From contig NZ_CP017634.1 of assembly GCF_002777255.1 (NCBI RefSeq), positions 248,001 to 312,000 of the forward strand: a DNA stretch of 64,000 bases, in the 5' to 3' direction. The DNA comes from Candidatus Formimonas warabiya. GTDB taxonomy: Bacteria; Bacillota; Dehalobacteriia; Dehalobacteriales; Dehalobacteriaceae. The position numbers and the translations under genes are program-made. How positions within the stretch are numbered: position 1 is the first letter of the stretch; the number at the start of each line of letters is the position of its first letter. The notes beneath the pieces were generated by a model that made no database searches, was not told where the DNA came from, and saw nothing but the letters and a program-made list of their open reading frames with translations. Shown piece by piece: positions 22,147 through 31,167 of this stretch.

Positions 22147-24849
22147 ATGAATGCTTATGTACTCAGCTTTCAGGAAATCGACAAAACAAAGCTGGCTGTT
22201 GTCGGGGGTAAAGGCGCGAACCTCGGTGAATTATCCAGAATTGAAGGGATAACTGTGCCGGAGGGCTTCTGCGTCACTACAGAAGCATATAAAAGAACCA
22301 TCGAACAAGCACCGGAATTTAATGCTTTGCTGGAGCAGCTATCTCTTCTAAATCCGGAGGACAGAGAAAGAGTTAGTGAAATCAGCGGTAAGATCCGCAG
22401 CGCTATCGAAGAGACGCCAATTGCAAAAGAAATTGAAGAGGCGGTAACCCGTCATCTGACGGCGCTGGGAGATCAAAACGCCTATGCCGTACGGTCCAGC
22501 GCCACGGCGGAGGATCTGCCGACGGCATCTTTTGCCGGCCAGCAGGATACGTATTTAAACATTATCGGCAGGGAAGCGATCCTGAAGCACATCAGCAAGT
22601 GCTGGGCGTCGCTTTTCACGGACCGGGCGGTGATCTATCGCCTGCAGAACAATTTTGACCACAACAAGGTCCATCTAGCAGTTGTCATCCAGAAGATGGT
22701 TTTCCCGGACGCGGCGGGGATCATGTTTACGGCCGACCCAGTCACGTCCAACAGGGAGGTTGTGTCCATCGACGCCAGCTTCGGGCTCGGCGAGGCGCTT
22801 GTATCCGGTCTGGTGGATGCCGATATTTATAAGGTGCGGGAGGGCAATATCGTCAGCAAAAAGATATCGGCGAAAAAACTGGCGATCTATGGACTCAAAG
22901 AAGGCGGCACGAAGGAAGTGCAGCTGGGGCCCGACAAACAGAATGCACAGACGCTGACGGATGCGCAGATTTTGGAGATGGAGAAAACAGGCCGAAAGAT
23001 CGAGGCGTATTTCGGCCGCCCCCAGGACATCGAATGGTGCATGAGTTGGGGACATTCCTCCGACCCCAGAGATTGGCCCCAAAGAGAGGTGCATCCCCTT
23101 TCCTCTAAGGGGAAATTCTATATCGTCCAGAGCCGCCCCATCACCACCTTATATCCTGTGCCGGAGGTGAAGGACGGGAAAAATCACGTCTATATGTCGT
23201 TAGGTCACCAGCAGATGATGACAGATGTCGTGAAGCCGTTAGGCCTGTCCTTCTTCCCGATTTGGCTTAAGAAGATTACCAGCGATCCCATGGTCGAGGC
23301 CGGCGGGCGGATGTATATGGACGTATCTTATGAGCTTGCTTCTCCGATAGCATCAAAGATTTTTGTCAAAAGCGGTCTCGGTTCGGTAGACACGTTGATA
23401 CAGAAAGCCCTCACCAATATCCTGAAAAGAAAGGATTATATCAAAACATTGCCCCGCGGGAAGACGACGATGGGCTTGAGCGGTGGCTCGATGGGGCAGT
23501 TGATTTCCGGCTTCATGCAAGCGAGAAAAATCGAACGGGAGAATGACGCCCATCTTCTTCACAAAATTATTAACAAGCATGATGCGCATGTTCGTGATCT
23601 GGAGCAAAGGATAGACGGCAAAACGGGAGCAGGCCTGTTCGACTTTATTCTGCGGGATATGGATGAGGCCTTTAAGACGATCGTTGTGGACAACTCCGCC
23701 GCGGCCATTGCCGGTGTCTTAGCTCCCGGCTGGCTTAAAAAGCACATGGAGAAATGGCTGAATGAAAAGGATGTCGTCGATGTCCTTACCCAATCACTGT
23801 CCAATAATGTCACCGCGGAAATGGGGCTTGAGTTACTGGATGTGGCGGATGTGGTCAGGCAATATCCGGCGGTGCTTGAATATTTCCAGTATGCATCCGA
23901 TGCAACCTTTTTCGAGGAACTGGAAAAGCTTGACGGCGGTAAAACGGTCAGCGATTCCATGCGGGACTACCTGAGTAAATTCGGTGTGCGCTGCCCCGGT
24001 GAAATCGATATTACCAGAACCAGATGGGCTGAGAAGCCGACGATGCTGATTCCCCTGATTATAAATAATATCAAGAATTTCGAACCGGGTTCCCATCAAA
24101 TTATATTTGAACAAAAACGGTTGGAGGCAGAACGGAAGGAACAAGAGCTGGTCGAAAAATTGCAGAAGCTGCCCGGCGGCAAGCAGAAGGCGGAAAAGAC
24201 AAAAAAGAAGATCAGCGTTATGCGCAATTTTGTCGGCTTCCGGGAGTACCCCAAGTATGCGATGATGCAGCATTTTTATGTGTATAAACAAGCTATAAAG
24301 AAAGAGGCCGCCTTGCTGGTTCAAACAGGAGTGATTCAGGAGCCGGAGGATATCTATTATCTGACCTTTGAGGAACTGCGGGAAGTTATCCGCACAAACC
24401 AACTGGATTACAGCATCATCACGAAGCGAAAGGCTGATTACGAGGTCTATGAGAAATTGACACCGCCCCGGGTGATGACATCTGACGGTGAAATCATTAC
24501 CGGCGAGTATGACACCGGCGATATCCCTAAGAGCGCTTTGATTGGAGTCGCTGTTTCATCAGGTGTCATTGAAGGCCAGGCGCGTATCGTTTTAAACCTG
24601 GAGGATGCCCACATTGAGGAGGGCGATATACTGGTAACAGCTTTTACTGATCCCAGCTGGACGCCGCTGTTTGTATCGATAAAAGGTCTGGTTACCGAAG
24701 TAGGCGGGATGATGACCCATGGCGCTGTTGTTGCCAGGGAGTACGGTATTCCCGCAGTAGTAAGCGTAGAAAACGCTACCAAGCTGATTAAAGATGGGCA
24801 AAAGATTCGTGTAAACGGAACGAAAGGATATGTGGAGATCCTTGAGTAG
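22147..24849 (+). CDS. Rifamycin phosphotransferase-like / PEP-synthase-family enzyme (copy 1)
   Basis: 900-aa PEP-utilizer. Residues ~1-320: ATP-grasp domain (VVGGKGANLGELSRIEG, AVRSSATAEDLPTASFAGQQDTYL, FTADPVTSNREV). Residues ~345-800: helical middle domain beginning SLGHQQMMTDVVKPLGLSFF, as in rifamycin-inactivating Rph. C-terminus: swivelling His domain with catalytic H858 in GGMMTHGAVVAREYGIPAVV. There is no PEP/pyruvate barrel, which favours Rph over PpsA. Rph transfers the beta-phosphate of ATP to rifamycin. ATG 22147 fits AAAGGAA at 22133. About 20 residues (nt ~23040-23110) are inserted relative to copy 2 at 31820. Under TetR control. Confidence 0.82.
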   Translation: MNAYVLSFQEIDKTKLAVVGGKGANLGELSRIEGITVPEGFCVTTEAYKRTIEQAPEFNALLEQLSLLNPEDRERVSEISGKIRSAIEETPIAKEIEEAVTRHLTALGDQNAYAVRSSATAEDLPTASFAGQQDTYLNIIGREAILKHISKCWASLFTDRAVIYRLQNNFDHNKVHLAVVIQKMVFPDAAGIMFTADPVTSNREVVSIDASFGLGEALVSGLVDADIYKVREGNIVSKKISAKKLAIYGLKEGGTKEVQLGPDKQNAQTLTDAQILEMEKTGRKIEAYFGRPQDIEWCMSWGHSSDPRDWPQREVHPLSSKGKFYIVQSRPITTLYPVPEVKDGKNHVYMSLGHQQMMTDVVKPLGLSFFPIWLKKITSDPMVEAGGRMYMDVSYELASPIASKIFVKSGLGSVDTLIQKALTNILKRKDYIKTLPRGKTTMGLSGGSMGQLISGFMQARKIERENDAHLLHKIINKHDAHVRDLEQRIDGKTGAGLFDFILRDMDEAFKTIVVDNSAAAIAGVLAPGWLKKHMEKWLNEKDVVDVLTQSLSNNVTAEMGLELLDVADVVRQYPAVLEYFQYASDATFFEELEKLDGGKTVSDSMRDYLSKFGVRCPGEIDITRTRWAEKPTMLIPLIINNIKNFEPGSHQIIFEQKRLEAERKEQELVEKLQKLPGGKQKAEKTKKKISVMRNFVGFREYPKYAMMQHFYVYKQAIKKEAALLVQTGVIQEPEDIYYLTFEELREVIRTNQLDYSIITKRKADYEVYEKLTPPRVMTSDGEIITGEYDTGDIPKSALIGVAVSSGVIEGQARIVLNLEDAHIEEGDILVTAFTDPSWTPLFVSIKGLVTEVGGMMTHGAVVAREYGIPAVVSVENATKLIKDGQKIRVNGTKGYVEILE

Positions 24850-24958
24850 GTGAATCGTTAGGTTAGGCTAAATTCGTTTCTAATGTAATCAATTGTGTAA
24901 GAAGATTTATGTAAAAGATATGTAAATTATTACCAATAATAAAAATTAATGGAATGAA

Positions 24959-25008
24959 TTGACTGACCAGTCAAGGTATGATATATTTAAATTGACTGGC
25001 TAGTCAAT
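24959..25008 (+). promoter_or_regulatory. ABC operon promoter with two TTGACT-N4-AGTCAA operators
   Basis: TTGACT (24959-24964), 17 bp, TATATT (24982-24987). Perfect palindromes TTGACTGACCAGTCAA arms at 24959-24974 and ATTGACTGGCTAGTCAAT at 24991-25008. The TetR at 27533, last gene of this operon, is the likely binder. Confidence 0.75.
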
Positions 25009-25032
25009 TTAAAATTTCAGGAGGAATCACTC

Positions 25033-25884
25033 ATGAAGGCTATCGAGGTCAAACATTTGACCTTTTCCTATGACGGTAGGGTCAATGCGGTTGACGACAT
25101 TTCATTTACTGTTGAACAGGGCGAAGTATTCGGTTTTTTGGGCCCTAGCGGCGCAGGGAAATCGACGACCATCAAACTCCTGACGCGCCTTCTTGTGCCG
25201 AAGGCAAACAGGGTTTTTGTTCTGGGGCAGGATATGGCGAAGGCTGATTATAGGTTTATGCGCAGGATCGGGATTGCATTTGAGAACGATGTGCTCTACC
25301 CTGAATTGACCGGCTTTGAAAATTTATATTATCACGCAAAGTTGTACGGGATCGGGAAACAGGAAATTGAAGAGGTAATGAAAATGCTGGATATCCTCGA
25401 CGCCCGGGATAAGCCTGCATCGCAGTATTCAAAAGGCATGAAAACCCGTCTTGTGCTGGCAAGGGCGCTGGTTACAAAGCCGCAGATCCTGTTTCTCGAC
25501 GAGCCCACAAGCGGCATGGACCCGGATATCGCTTCCTATGTGCGCAAGGTGTTAAAAGAGTTAAATAAAAATGGTACGACACTGTTTGTAACTACTCATG
25601 ACATGCATGAAGCGGAACAGCTTTGCGATAGGATCGCATTTTTCAGCAGTGGAAAGATCGTAGCAGTCGACACCCCTGAATCTTATAAAAAACGCTACGG
25701 GGAAAGCCGGATTCTGTTTCAAGTTGGTAGTGATAGCCTACAGATCGACAGAAAAGACAAAGAGGAATTATTAAAGCTGATTAAGCAGGATCAGTGGGAC
25801 AGCATCCACAGTCAAGAAGCAACCCTTGAGGATATCTTCATTAAGGTTGTGGGCCGCGGACTGAAGGAGGGTGATGAATTATGA
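25033..25884 (+). CDS. ABC transporter ATP-binding protein
   Basis: 283-aa exporter ATPase: Walker A GPSGAGKST (~residue 40), signature region SQYSKGMKTRLVLARAL in place of canonical LSGGQ, Walker B ILFLDEPTSGMDP and switch His in TTHDMHEAEQL. The C-terminal ~60 residues resemble the DrrA/CcmA-type extension. GGAGGAAT precedes ATG 25033. Its stop overlaps the next gene by 4 bp. Forms a drug or lipid exporter with the two permeases that follow. Confidence 0.93.
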   Translation: MKAIEVKHLTFSYDGRVNAVDDISFTVEQGEVFGFLGPSGAGKSTTIKLLTRLLVPKANRVFVLGQDMAKADYRFMRRIGIAFENDVLYPELTGFENLYYHAKLYGIGKQEIEEVMKMLDILDARDKPASQYSKGMKTRLVLARALVTKPQILFLDEPTSGMDPDIASYVRKVLKELNKNGTTLFVTTHDMHEAEQLCDRIAFFSSGKIVAVDTPESYKKRYGESRILFQVGSDSLQIDRKDKEELLKLIKQDQWDSIHSQEATLEDIFIKVVGRGLKEGDEL

Positions 25885-26579
25885 GGGAAGAGTTTGTTAA
25901 GCTTATGCGTGGCAGCTTGACCAAGCCAATTTTCGGCCAACTGATCCTCTATGTACTCTTGTATAACACAGCCAGTCTGCTAGTCCCCGGCTTCATGCTG
26001 AAATGGGGTGGGCTGATCGCGGTTTTTATCGTAACGCTGATGTTGGACATGACATTCTGGATTACCGCTCTGCCGATTGCGAAGGACAAGGAGACGAACA
26101 TGATTCAGGTCATGCGGACAAGCAGAGGCATATTCGCTTACTTTCGTGGAAAACACCTACTTGTCCTCTCTTCAATGGGTATTATGGCGCTTCTGCTGCG
26201 TGCGACAAACCTTCTGAATGTGCAGACGGCCGTATTTATATACCTGACGCTGCTTGTCGTTCTGGTAATGATGGGGCTGGCGCTCATCACTGTGATATTC
26301 ATAAAGAATCAGTTTTATATCCTTGGCATCGGCAGTTTTTTCAATGTGTTATCCATTATTGTATTATGCCGAATGGCGCTGCCGATGTGGAATATCCCGA
26401 AAATTCCTTTTAATCCGTTTAATGAGCTGATACGGGGATACTACGACCTGTTTTATCCGCTTGCCGGAGGGGCTGTGCAGTTTAATCTGATCGCGCTTAC
26501 CATCATTGCGGTCGGCTTTTACCTTGTATGCACTGCATTGTTTTATGAGTTTACGTATAAAAACGGTTTTTTGCTATAG
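25881..26579 (+). CDS. ABC-2 type permease subunit
   Basis: 232-aa integral membrane protein with about six hydrophobic helices (LILYVLLYNTASLLVPGF, LIAVFIVTLMLDMTFWI, YLTLLVVLVMMGLALITVIF, LNLIALTIIAVGFYLVC-like). It begins in the 4-bp overlap with the ATPase. The arrangement ATPase-permease-permease matches two-permease exporters such as the fluoroquinolone-type systems, but the substrate is not readable. Confidence 0.8.
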   Translation: MREEFVKLMRGSLTKPIFGQLILYVLLYNTASLLVPGFMLKWGGLIAVFIVTLMLDMTFWITALPIAKDKETNMIQVMRTSRGIFAYFRGKHLLVLSSMGIMALLLRATNLLNVQTAVFIYLTLLVVLVMMGLALITVIFIKNQFYILGIGSFFNVLSIIVLCRMALPMWNIPKIPFNPFNELIRGYYDLFYPLAGGAVQFNLIALTIIAVGFYLVCTALFYEFTYKNGFLL

Positions 26580-26594
26580 AAGGGGGCGACGTTT

Positions 26595-27533
26595 ATGTTT
26601 TGGTTTTACTGCTTAAAAGAGCTTAAGCTTGCAAAGAGAAACATGTTTTTTCTTCTGCTGATCATCCTGCCTGTTTTAACCTCTCTGGCCGGGGTGGCGC
26701 TTACGAACGTCTATTCAGAAACGCCCAAGATCGTATTGCTCGAAGAGGACCAAAGGTCAGTGCCCGAAGGGGTGACGGTAATTCGTGTGTCCGATGACGC
26801 GAATATGATAAAAAGAGTGAATGATATCGACTTTGCTATCGGAATCATTGATGATAAAACAATCACGGACGGACGCGAATCGGAAGCCGTGATCTCGTCG
26901 GCTGAAAAGATCGCCATGGGAAGCGCCCCTGAAAACATGGGAAAAATGCCGGAGGATACAAAACGCAAAATTTTGAGCTTTGCGCTTTTTTCAGCATTCA
27001 CGGGAGCTACCGCACTGATTCTGAAGCTTGTGGAGGAGCGGGAACATCATACGGTGGATCTCTATAAAACGGAACCCTCCCCCGACATTTATCCGGTCGG
27101 TGCCAAACTGCTTGTGTCTGCAGTGCTCGGCGCTGTCGCGTATGCCATCAGCGTTTGGATCTTGAAAACGCCGGCAAACTTTTTAACGCTGGTCGTACTC
27201 TATATTTTGGGGATGGGCCTTGGCTCGGTTCTGACGATATTCATTGCCTATGTTTCCGAGAATCAATCCCAGGCGATCGCCGTATTAAAACCGGTTGCCG
27301 TGTTTGTCATGATATTGCCGCCCATCTTAGGTCTTATCTTCGGCGGCGTCCTGCACAAGATCGCACTGATTACCCCCTTCTACTGGCTTTTGCAGTTTAT
27401 ATACAGTATCTATAACGGCGTGGTTTCGTGGCAATATTTGAGTGCACTTGCTGCCGCAGTCATTGTCGGTTTCCTAACCATACTATTTACATGGCACCGG
27501 TCGCCGTACGGTAGAAAAAGGAGTAATGCGTAA
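26595..27533 (+). CDS. ABC-2 type permease subunit
   Basis: 312-aa membrane protein: one N-terminal helix (MFFLLLIILPVLTSLAGVAL), an outer domain of ~110 residues (VLLEEDQRSVPEGVTVIRVSD...), then five C-terminal helices; this is the usual ABC-2 topology. AGAAGGGGG precedes ATG 26595. The stop TAA shares a base with the ATG of the tetR gene (TAATG). Confidence 0.83.
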   Translation: MFWFYCLKELKLAKRNMFFLLLIILPVLTSLAGVALTNVYSETPKIVLLEEDQRSVPEGVTVIRVSDDANMIKRVNDIDFAIGIIDDKTITDGRESEAVISSAEKIAMGSAPENMGKMPEDTKRKILSFALFSAFTGATALILKLVEEREHHTVDLYKTEPSPDIYPVGAKLLVSAVLGAVAYAISVWILKTPANFLTLVVLYILGMGLGSVLTIFIAYVSENQSQAIAVLKPVAVFVMILPPILGLIFGGVLHKIALITPFYWLLQFIYSIYNGVVSWQYLSALAAAVIVGFLTILFTWHRSPYGRKRSNA

Positions 27534-28189
27534 TGTACAACAGTTTTGAAAAACTGCCTGAGGAAAAAAGGAATCTGATCTTAAGAATAAGCATAGAGGA
27601 GTTTGTCCAAAATGGGTACTACAAAGCCTCGACCGATACGATAACGAGCCGGGCCGGAATATCCAAAGGAATCCTTTTTCACTATTTCAAGAATAAAAAA
27701 GGGCTGTTTCTATATCTCACCGAGCACACAAGAGACATGTTGGAGCAAAAGACACGGCTAGAAATGGAAAAGCTCCGTGAGGACGACTATTTCGAGCGGA
27801 TCAAAAAGATGATGATAATCAAATACCGGATTGCGATAGATTATCCGCTTGAAACGGAGTTTGCGACGAAAGCACTTCTGATGCCTCCAGTGGAGGCATC
27901 AGAAGAAATTGCGGCGCTGAATTCGAAGTATATGGCAAAGTACAGAGAAAAATCGATGCAGGATTTCGTGTACGATAAAAAACTTCTTGAAAAGCTCCCG
28001 TTGCGCATGGCTCCGGAGAAGGTGATTGAGGTAAGTGCTTTTATTTTAGAGCAGCTTGGAGCGAAATATTTTGAAAAATATAAATCGCAGGGCGAAAATA
28101 AAAACTTTGAGGGATTTATTGAAGAGCTTGACTTTTTAAATAATATTATCAAATATGGTGTGATTGAGAAGAACAGGCCTACTCAATAG
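27533..28189 (+). CDS. TetR family regulator (ABC operon)
   Basis: 218-aa repressor with N-terminal HTH (RISIEEFVQNGYYKASTDTITSRAGISKGILFHYFKNKKGLF region, residues ~12-58) and a helical ligand domain. Translationally coupled to the permease by TAATG. As the last gene of the operon it would sense the exported compound and bind the twin TTGACT-N4-AGTCAA sites at 24959-25008. Confidence 0.88.
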   Translation: MYNSFEKLPEEKRNLILRISIEEFVQNGYYKASTDTITSRAGISKGILFHYFKNKKGLFLYLTEHTRDMLEQKTRLEMEKLREDDYFERIKKMMIIKYRIAIDYPLETEFATKALLMPPVEASEEIAALNSKYMAKYREKSMQDFVYDKKLLEKLPLRMAPEKVIEVSAFILEQLGAKYFEKYKSQGENKNFEGFIEELDFLNNIIKYGVIEKNRPTQ

Positions 28190-28212
28190 CGTTCTTCTTA
28201 AAAATAAATTAT

Positions 28213-28398
28213 TCAGGATTGTTTGAGTATTAAGTATAATGAAAGTGGCTGGTTTTCAGCAAAGGCGCGAACACCCGACGGCATCGACTCGGTCGGTACA
28301 AACGCCGAGCTGATAAACGGCAGGAAGAGTAACGGATAGGAAAAGGCGCTTGCACCGTCCACCGATTTTGCGGACAGACCGGTAGTTATAGACGACAA
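28213..28398 (-). pseudogene. Remnant of an ABC-2 permease
   Basis: The complementary strand encodes TTGLSAKSVDGASAFSYPLL, then FLPFISSAFVPTESMPSGV and RAFAENQP: the highly typical C-terminal block of DrrB-type ABC-2 permeases (FxSSAFVPxExMPxWLxxFAxxQP). The rest of the permease is missing and there is no start signal. It shows that another exporter once stood here. Confidence 0.7.
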
Positions 28399-28415
28399 AA
28401 ACAGAAGATAGATAA

Positions 28416-28450
28416 AAAATGAGGAGCAGATAATTTCTGCTTCTCATTTT
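28416..28450. terminator. Hairpin between convergent ABC operons
   Basis: Arms AAAATGAGGAGCAGA (28416-28430) and TCTGCTTCTCATTTT (28436-28450), one G-U pair, A-run before and T-run after, so it can terminate in both directions. Confidence 0.75.
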
Positions 28451-28467
28451 CATAAACTATTAATCAC

Positions 28468-29244
28468 TTATTTATGATCTGCGTAACGCCACCATAAAAG
28501 GGTTCCCGACATGCCGGCGGCAGAGGCCAGGAGCAAAACCGCATAGCTCGCAAATCCGAGGTTTATTACGCCCGCCGCGCCGGTATACAGTGCCGGAACA
28601 GCCCAAGGAAAATAAGCTCCCCATCCCAATGCGCCGGCAACCTGGGCAAGAACGATTGTCAAAACCACAAAGGCCATCGGTGCCATATATCCGCCGCCCG
28701 CGGATGCGAAAAACGCCACCGGAAAGCTGACAAGTATCGTCAGGATTCCCGATACCAGCAGGATCAGCAGACCTTGTGCCGCGATCCCGGGCGACCACCC
28801 CGGAATGACAATGCAAAAGCCTATCAACAGGCCAAACACGATAATGAGCAGTGTCAGCAGGATACACCACAGAGCTGTTGCGGCAAATTTGGACCACACG
28901 ACGGTGGGCCGGGGCGCCGGCAGGGCAATGAGATCCTTGAACGTCCGGTCGGAATATTCTCGCCCAAAAATCCAGCTCACGACAAAACCGAAAAGGAACA
29001 TGCCGCCGATCGAAACGGCCTGCGAAAGAAAATTTAAATAAGTCCGCCAGTCCACCCTGCCGACCAGCTGTGCTTTTGTGCCGATCAACCCCATTTTACG
29101 AGCATAGTCTGGGCTTTTGGAGACATACATGAGAAGTCCCATCATCAGAGGAACAAACACGGCGGCAAGCAATGTGATCCAAAAAGTTTTTGAACGTCTC
29201 ATCTTCAATAATTCAGCCTTGCAGGATGCTGTAAACCACGTCAT
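28468..29244 (-). CDS. ABC-2 permease (bacitracin/lantibiotic-type exporter)
   Basis: 258-aa membrane protein with six helices (FWITLLAAVFVPLMMGLLMY; GGMFLFGFVVSWIFG; CILLTLLIIVFGLLIGFCIV and three more); GREYSDRTFKDLIALP is the conserved cytoplasmic loop of the BcrB/NatB-like ABC-2 family. ATG 29244 follows AAAGGAGG on the complementary strand; the frame is open further upstream but inside the ATPase gene. The start overlaps the ATPase stop by 4 bp. Confidence 0.87.
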   Translation of the reverse strand: MTWFTASCKAELLKMRRSKTFWITLLAAVFVPLMMGLLMYVSKSPDYARKMGLIGTKAQLVGRVDWRTYLNFLSQAVSIGGMFLFGFVVSWIFGREYSDRTFKDLIALPAPRPTVVWSKFAATALWCILLTLLIIVFGLLIGFCIVIPGWSPGIAAQGLLILLVSGILTILVSFPVAFFASAGGGYMAPMAFVVLTIVLAQVAGALGWGAYFPWAVPALYTGAAGVINLGFASYAVLLLASAAGMSGTLLWWRYADHK

Positions 29245-30167
29245 AGCGCTTTCTCCTCCTTTGCGCCGATCATTCTTAAAAAGTAGGATTCCAGATCCTC
29301 CACCTCGGTGTAGAGGCTTTTGGGATAACAATGATGCTCCGCGAGTAGCCGGGCGATCATTTCCGGCTTTTCAACCGCACGTGCATCGCTTGTTTGAAGG
29401 CCGCCGTCTTCCGCTGCGGTCACAGCGAAGCCTGCCTCCGCCAGGATCTGATTCATCAGCCCGTTATCTCCGCCCTTTAGCAAAAGGCGCTTGCGGCGGG
29501 ATTTTTCCATTGTTGCACTGTCAAGCTCCTGCAGGAGCCTGCCGGAATGGATGATCCCGATCCGGGAAGCCAGGCGGGAGATCTCGCTTAAAATATGGCT
29601 GGAGATAAAAATGGTGACGCCGTGGTTTTGGGCAAGGTCAAGAAGAAAATCCCGGATTTCCACAATACCTGCCGGGTCAAGGCCGTTTGATGGTTCGTCG
29701 AGCAGAAGCACCCTGGGGTTGTGTATGAGAGCTTTTGCAAGCCCCAGCCTTTGCGCATTGCCAAGCGACAGATGCTTTACCTGCCTGTCGGCGTATTCCT
29801 GAAGCTTCAGTTTTTCCATGATTCGATCAATAAAGTCCGGTTCCTTCAGTCCCCGCAAACCAAAGACAATTTCGAGATTCTCGCGCACGGAAAGCTCCGG
29901 ATAGGAATAGGGCATCTCGACAAGATAACCGACATCCCTCCACAGGTCATATGCCCCGGCGTGAATCCTTTTACCAAACAAAAAGGCGTTGCCGGAAGAT
30001 GGCCGGATCATCCCGAGAAGCATCCGGATGGTAGTCGTCTTGCCTGCTCCGTTGAGCCCTAAAAAACCGTAAATTTCCCCTTCTCCGACATTCAGCGAGA
30101 GATCGCTTACGGCAGTAACCTTCCCGTATCGTTTGGTCAGATGCTTCGTGTTGAGTATTTCAGTCAT
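29241..30167 (-). CDS. ABC transporter ATP-binding protein (BcrA-like)
   Basis: 308-aa ATPase: Walker A GLNGAGKTTT, LSLGNAQRLGLAKAL signature, Walker B VLLLDEPSNGLDP, switch His in ISSHILSEISRL. The block YLVEMPYSYPELSVRENLEI is typical of bacitracin/lantibiotic-immunity type ATPases. ATG 30167 is preceded by GAGGAGG (30174-30180 on the complement); the longer frame lacks a site. It overlaps the TetR gene end by 8 bp, giving an operon tetR-ATPase-permease. Confidence 0.92.
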   Translation of the reverse strand: MTEILNTKHLTKRYGKVTAVSDLSLNVGEGEIYGFLGLNGAGKTTTIRMLLGMIRPSSGNAFLFGKRIHAGAYDLWRDVGYLVEMPYSYPELSVRENLEIVFGLRGLKEPDFIDRIMEKLKLQEYADRQVKHLSLGNAQRLGLAKALIHNPRVLLLDEPSNGLDPAGIVEIRDFLLDLAQNHGVTIFISSHILSEISRLASRIGIIHSGRLLQELDSATMEKSRRKRLLLKGGDNGLMNQILAEAGFAVTAAEDGGLQTSDARAVEKPEMIARLLAEHHCYPKSLYTEVEDLESYFLRMIGAKEEKAL

Positions 30168-30765
30168 GGGGAGCCTCCTCTCTGCAAAGTCCGTCAACAA
30201 CGAGATTGACAAGCAGTTCAATCATTTTGGGGTATATGGCTTCTCCAATTTCCTTTTTATGAAAGGCCATAAAAAATATAGACCGAAAAAGTGCGGCGAC
30301 CATCTCAGGATCTTCGTTAAAACGGATGCCGTTCTCGTGCCATCTTTGAATGAGCGGCAGCAGGGAGTCTGTATCCCGGTTTAGATGGGCCTTCAGTTCC
30401 TGTTCCGGCAGCTTGCGAAGCAGTTCCTGCATATTATCATCAAAGGTAACTTGCCGGATAAATGGGTTGGTATCGACCACCTCGTATGCACGCAGAAGGA
30501 ATTTCTTAACAGAGTCTTTGTCATTTGAAATAGTTTCACTCAGCTTAAGTTTAATCTTAGCCTCTTCCAGTTCCAGAATTTTAAAGTAAAGAGCCTCCTT
30601 GGAGGGGTAAAAAATATAGAACGAACCCTGGGAGATGTGAACGGCTTTCGTAATCTCTTCGATACTGGTCTTTTTCAAACCATAAGTGCTAAAGAGGCGC
30701 CGTCCCTGCTCGATGATCTCACTGTTGATCCGCTCTTTTTCATGATCCGTAAAACCTTTTGGCAT
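30160..30765 (-). CDS. TetR family regulator (second ABC operon)
   Basis: 201-aa repressor; HTH in IIEQGRRLFSTYGLKKTSIEEI then TKAVHISQGSFYIFYPSKEALYFKILE. ATG 30765 follows AGGGG on the complement. First gene of a three-gene operon with an exporter; an inverted repeat lies just upstream. Confidence 0.88.
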   Translation of the reverse strand: MPKGFTDHEKERINSEIIEQGRRLFSTYGLKKTSIEEITKAVHISQGSFYIFYPSKEALYFKILELEEAKIKLKLSETISNDKDSVKKFLLRAYEVVDTNPFIRQVTFDDNMQELLRKLPEQELKAHLNRDTDSLLPLIQRWHENGIRFNEDPEMVAALFRSIFFMAFHKKEIGEAIYPKMIELLVNLVVDGLCREEAPHD

Positions 30766-30785
30766 AGTATTCAACCCCTTGCGAT

Positions 30786-30816
30786 TATATGAATGTATAA
30801 TATTTTTATTCATATA
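30786..30816 (-). promoter_or_regulatory. Operator of the second ABC operon
   Basis: Inverted repeat TATATGAAT (30786-30794) / ATTCATATA (30808-30816) 20-50 bp before the TetR start, in an AT-rich promoter region. Likely autoregulatory site. Confidence 0.55.
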
Positions 30817-30869
30817 AAATATATACCCCTTTTATGGTACTGTCAAGCGGTGGGTTTACTGGAAAAGAG

Positions 30870-31088
30870 TCAGGAGATTTCTATAATTCGGGGGTCAACC
30901 ATGGAAGTATATCCGATTTTAATAAAACACGCCTTATAATGTTTAGCTAACAAGGGCGATACCCGGGCGTGGCTCTCGGCGGTGTTCATTCCAGGATGAA
31001 GGATCAGATTTGCACGAACACTGGTGCCATCCGCCGCCGTGGTGAAAACTAAGCCTTGAGACTTTAAAATAGCAGGCGCTTTAGACAC
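30870..31088 (-). other. Uncharacterised open frame, possible gene remnant
   Basis: A 72-codon GTG frame (SKAPAILKSQGLVFTTAADG ... HPGMNTAESHARVSPLLAKH) fills the gap between the divergent TetR genes. Composition is protein-like, but there is no ribosome site and I recognise no family. Could be a fragment of a lost gene or a chance frame. Confidence 0.25.
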
Positions 31089-31095
31089 GATAAAG

Positions 31096-31132
31096 TGAGA
31101 TGATTCTCATATGAGATACTTCTCATATCGAA
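31096..31132 (+). promoter_or_regulatory. Overlapping TGAGA/TCTCA operators before the second tetR-rph pair
   Basis: TGAGA-N4-TCTCA (31096-31109) overlaps a perfect 12-bp palindrome TCTCATATGAGA (31105-31116), and a degenerate copy TCTCATATCGAA follows at 31121-31132. They lie 36-72 bp before the GTG start, where the promoter must be. Confidence 0.6.
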
Positions 31133-31167
31133 TGATGTATGTTATGATGCTATCAGGAGGTGATCGT

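Noticed and set aside
22147-24849. Calling the two PEP-utilizer proteins phosphoenolpyruvate synthase (ppsA)
   Set aside because: They have the ATP-grasp and His domains and a GHQQMMTD-type middle domain as in Rph, but the C-terminal PEP/pyruvate barrel of PpsA is missing and the His domain is last.
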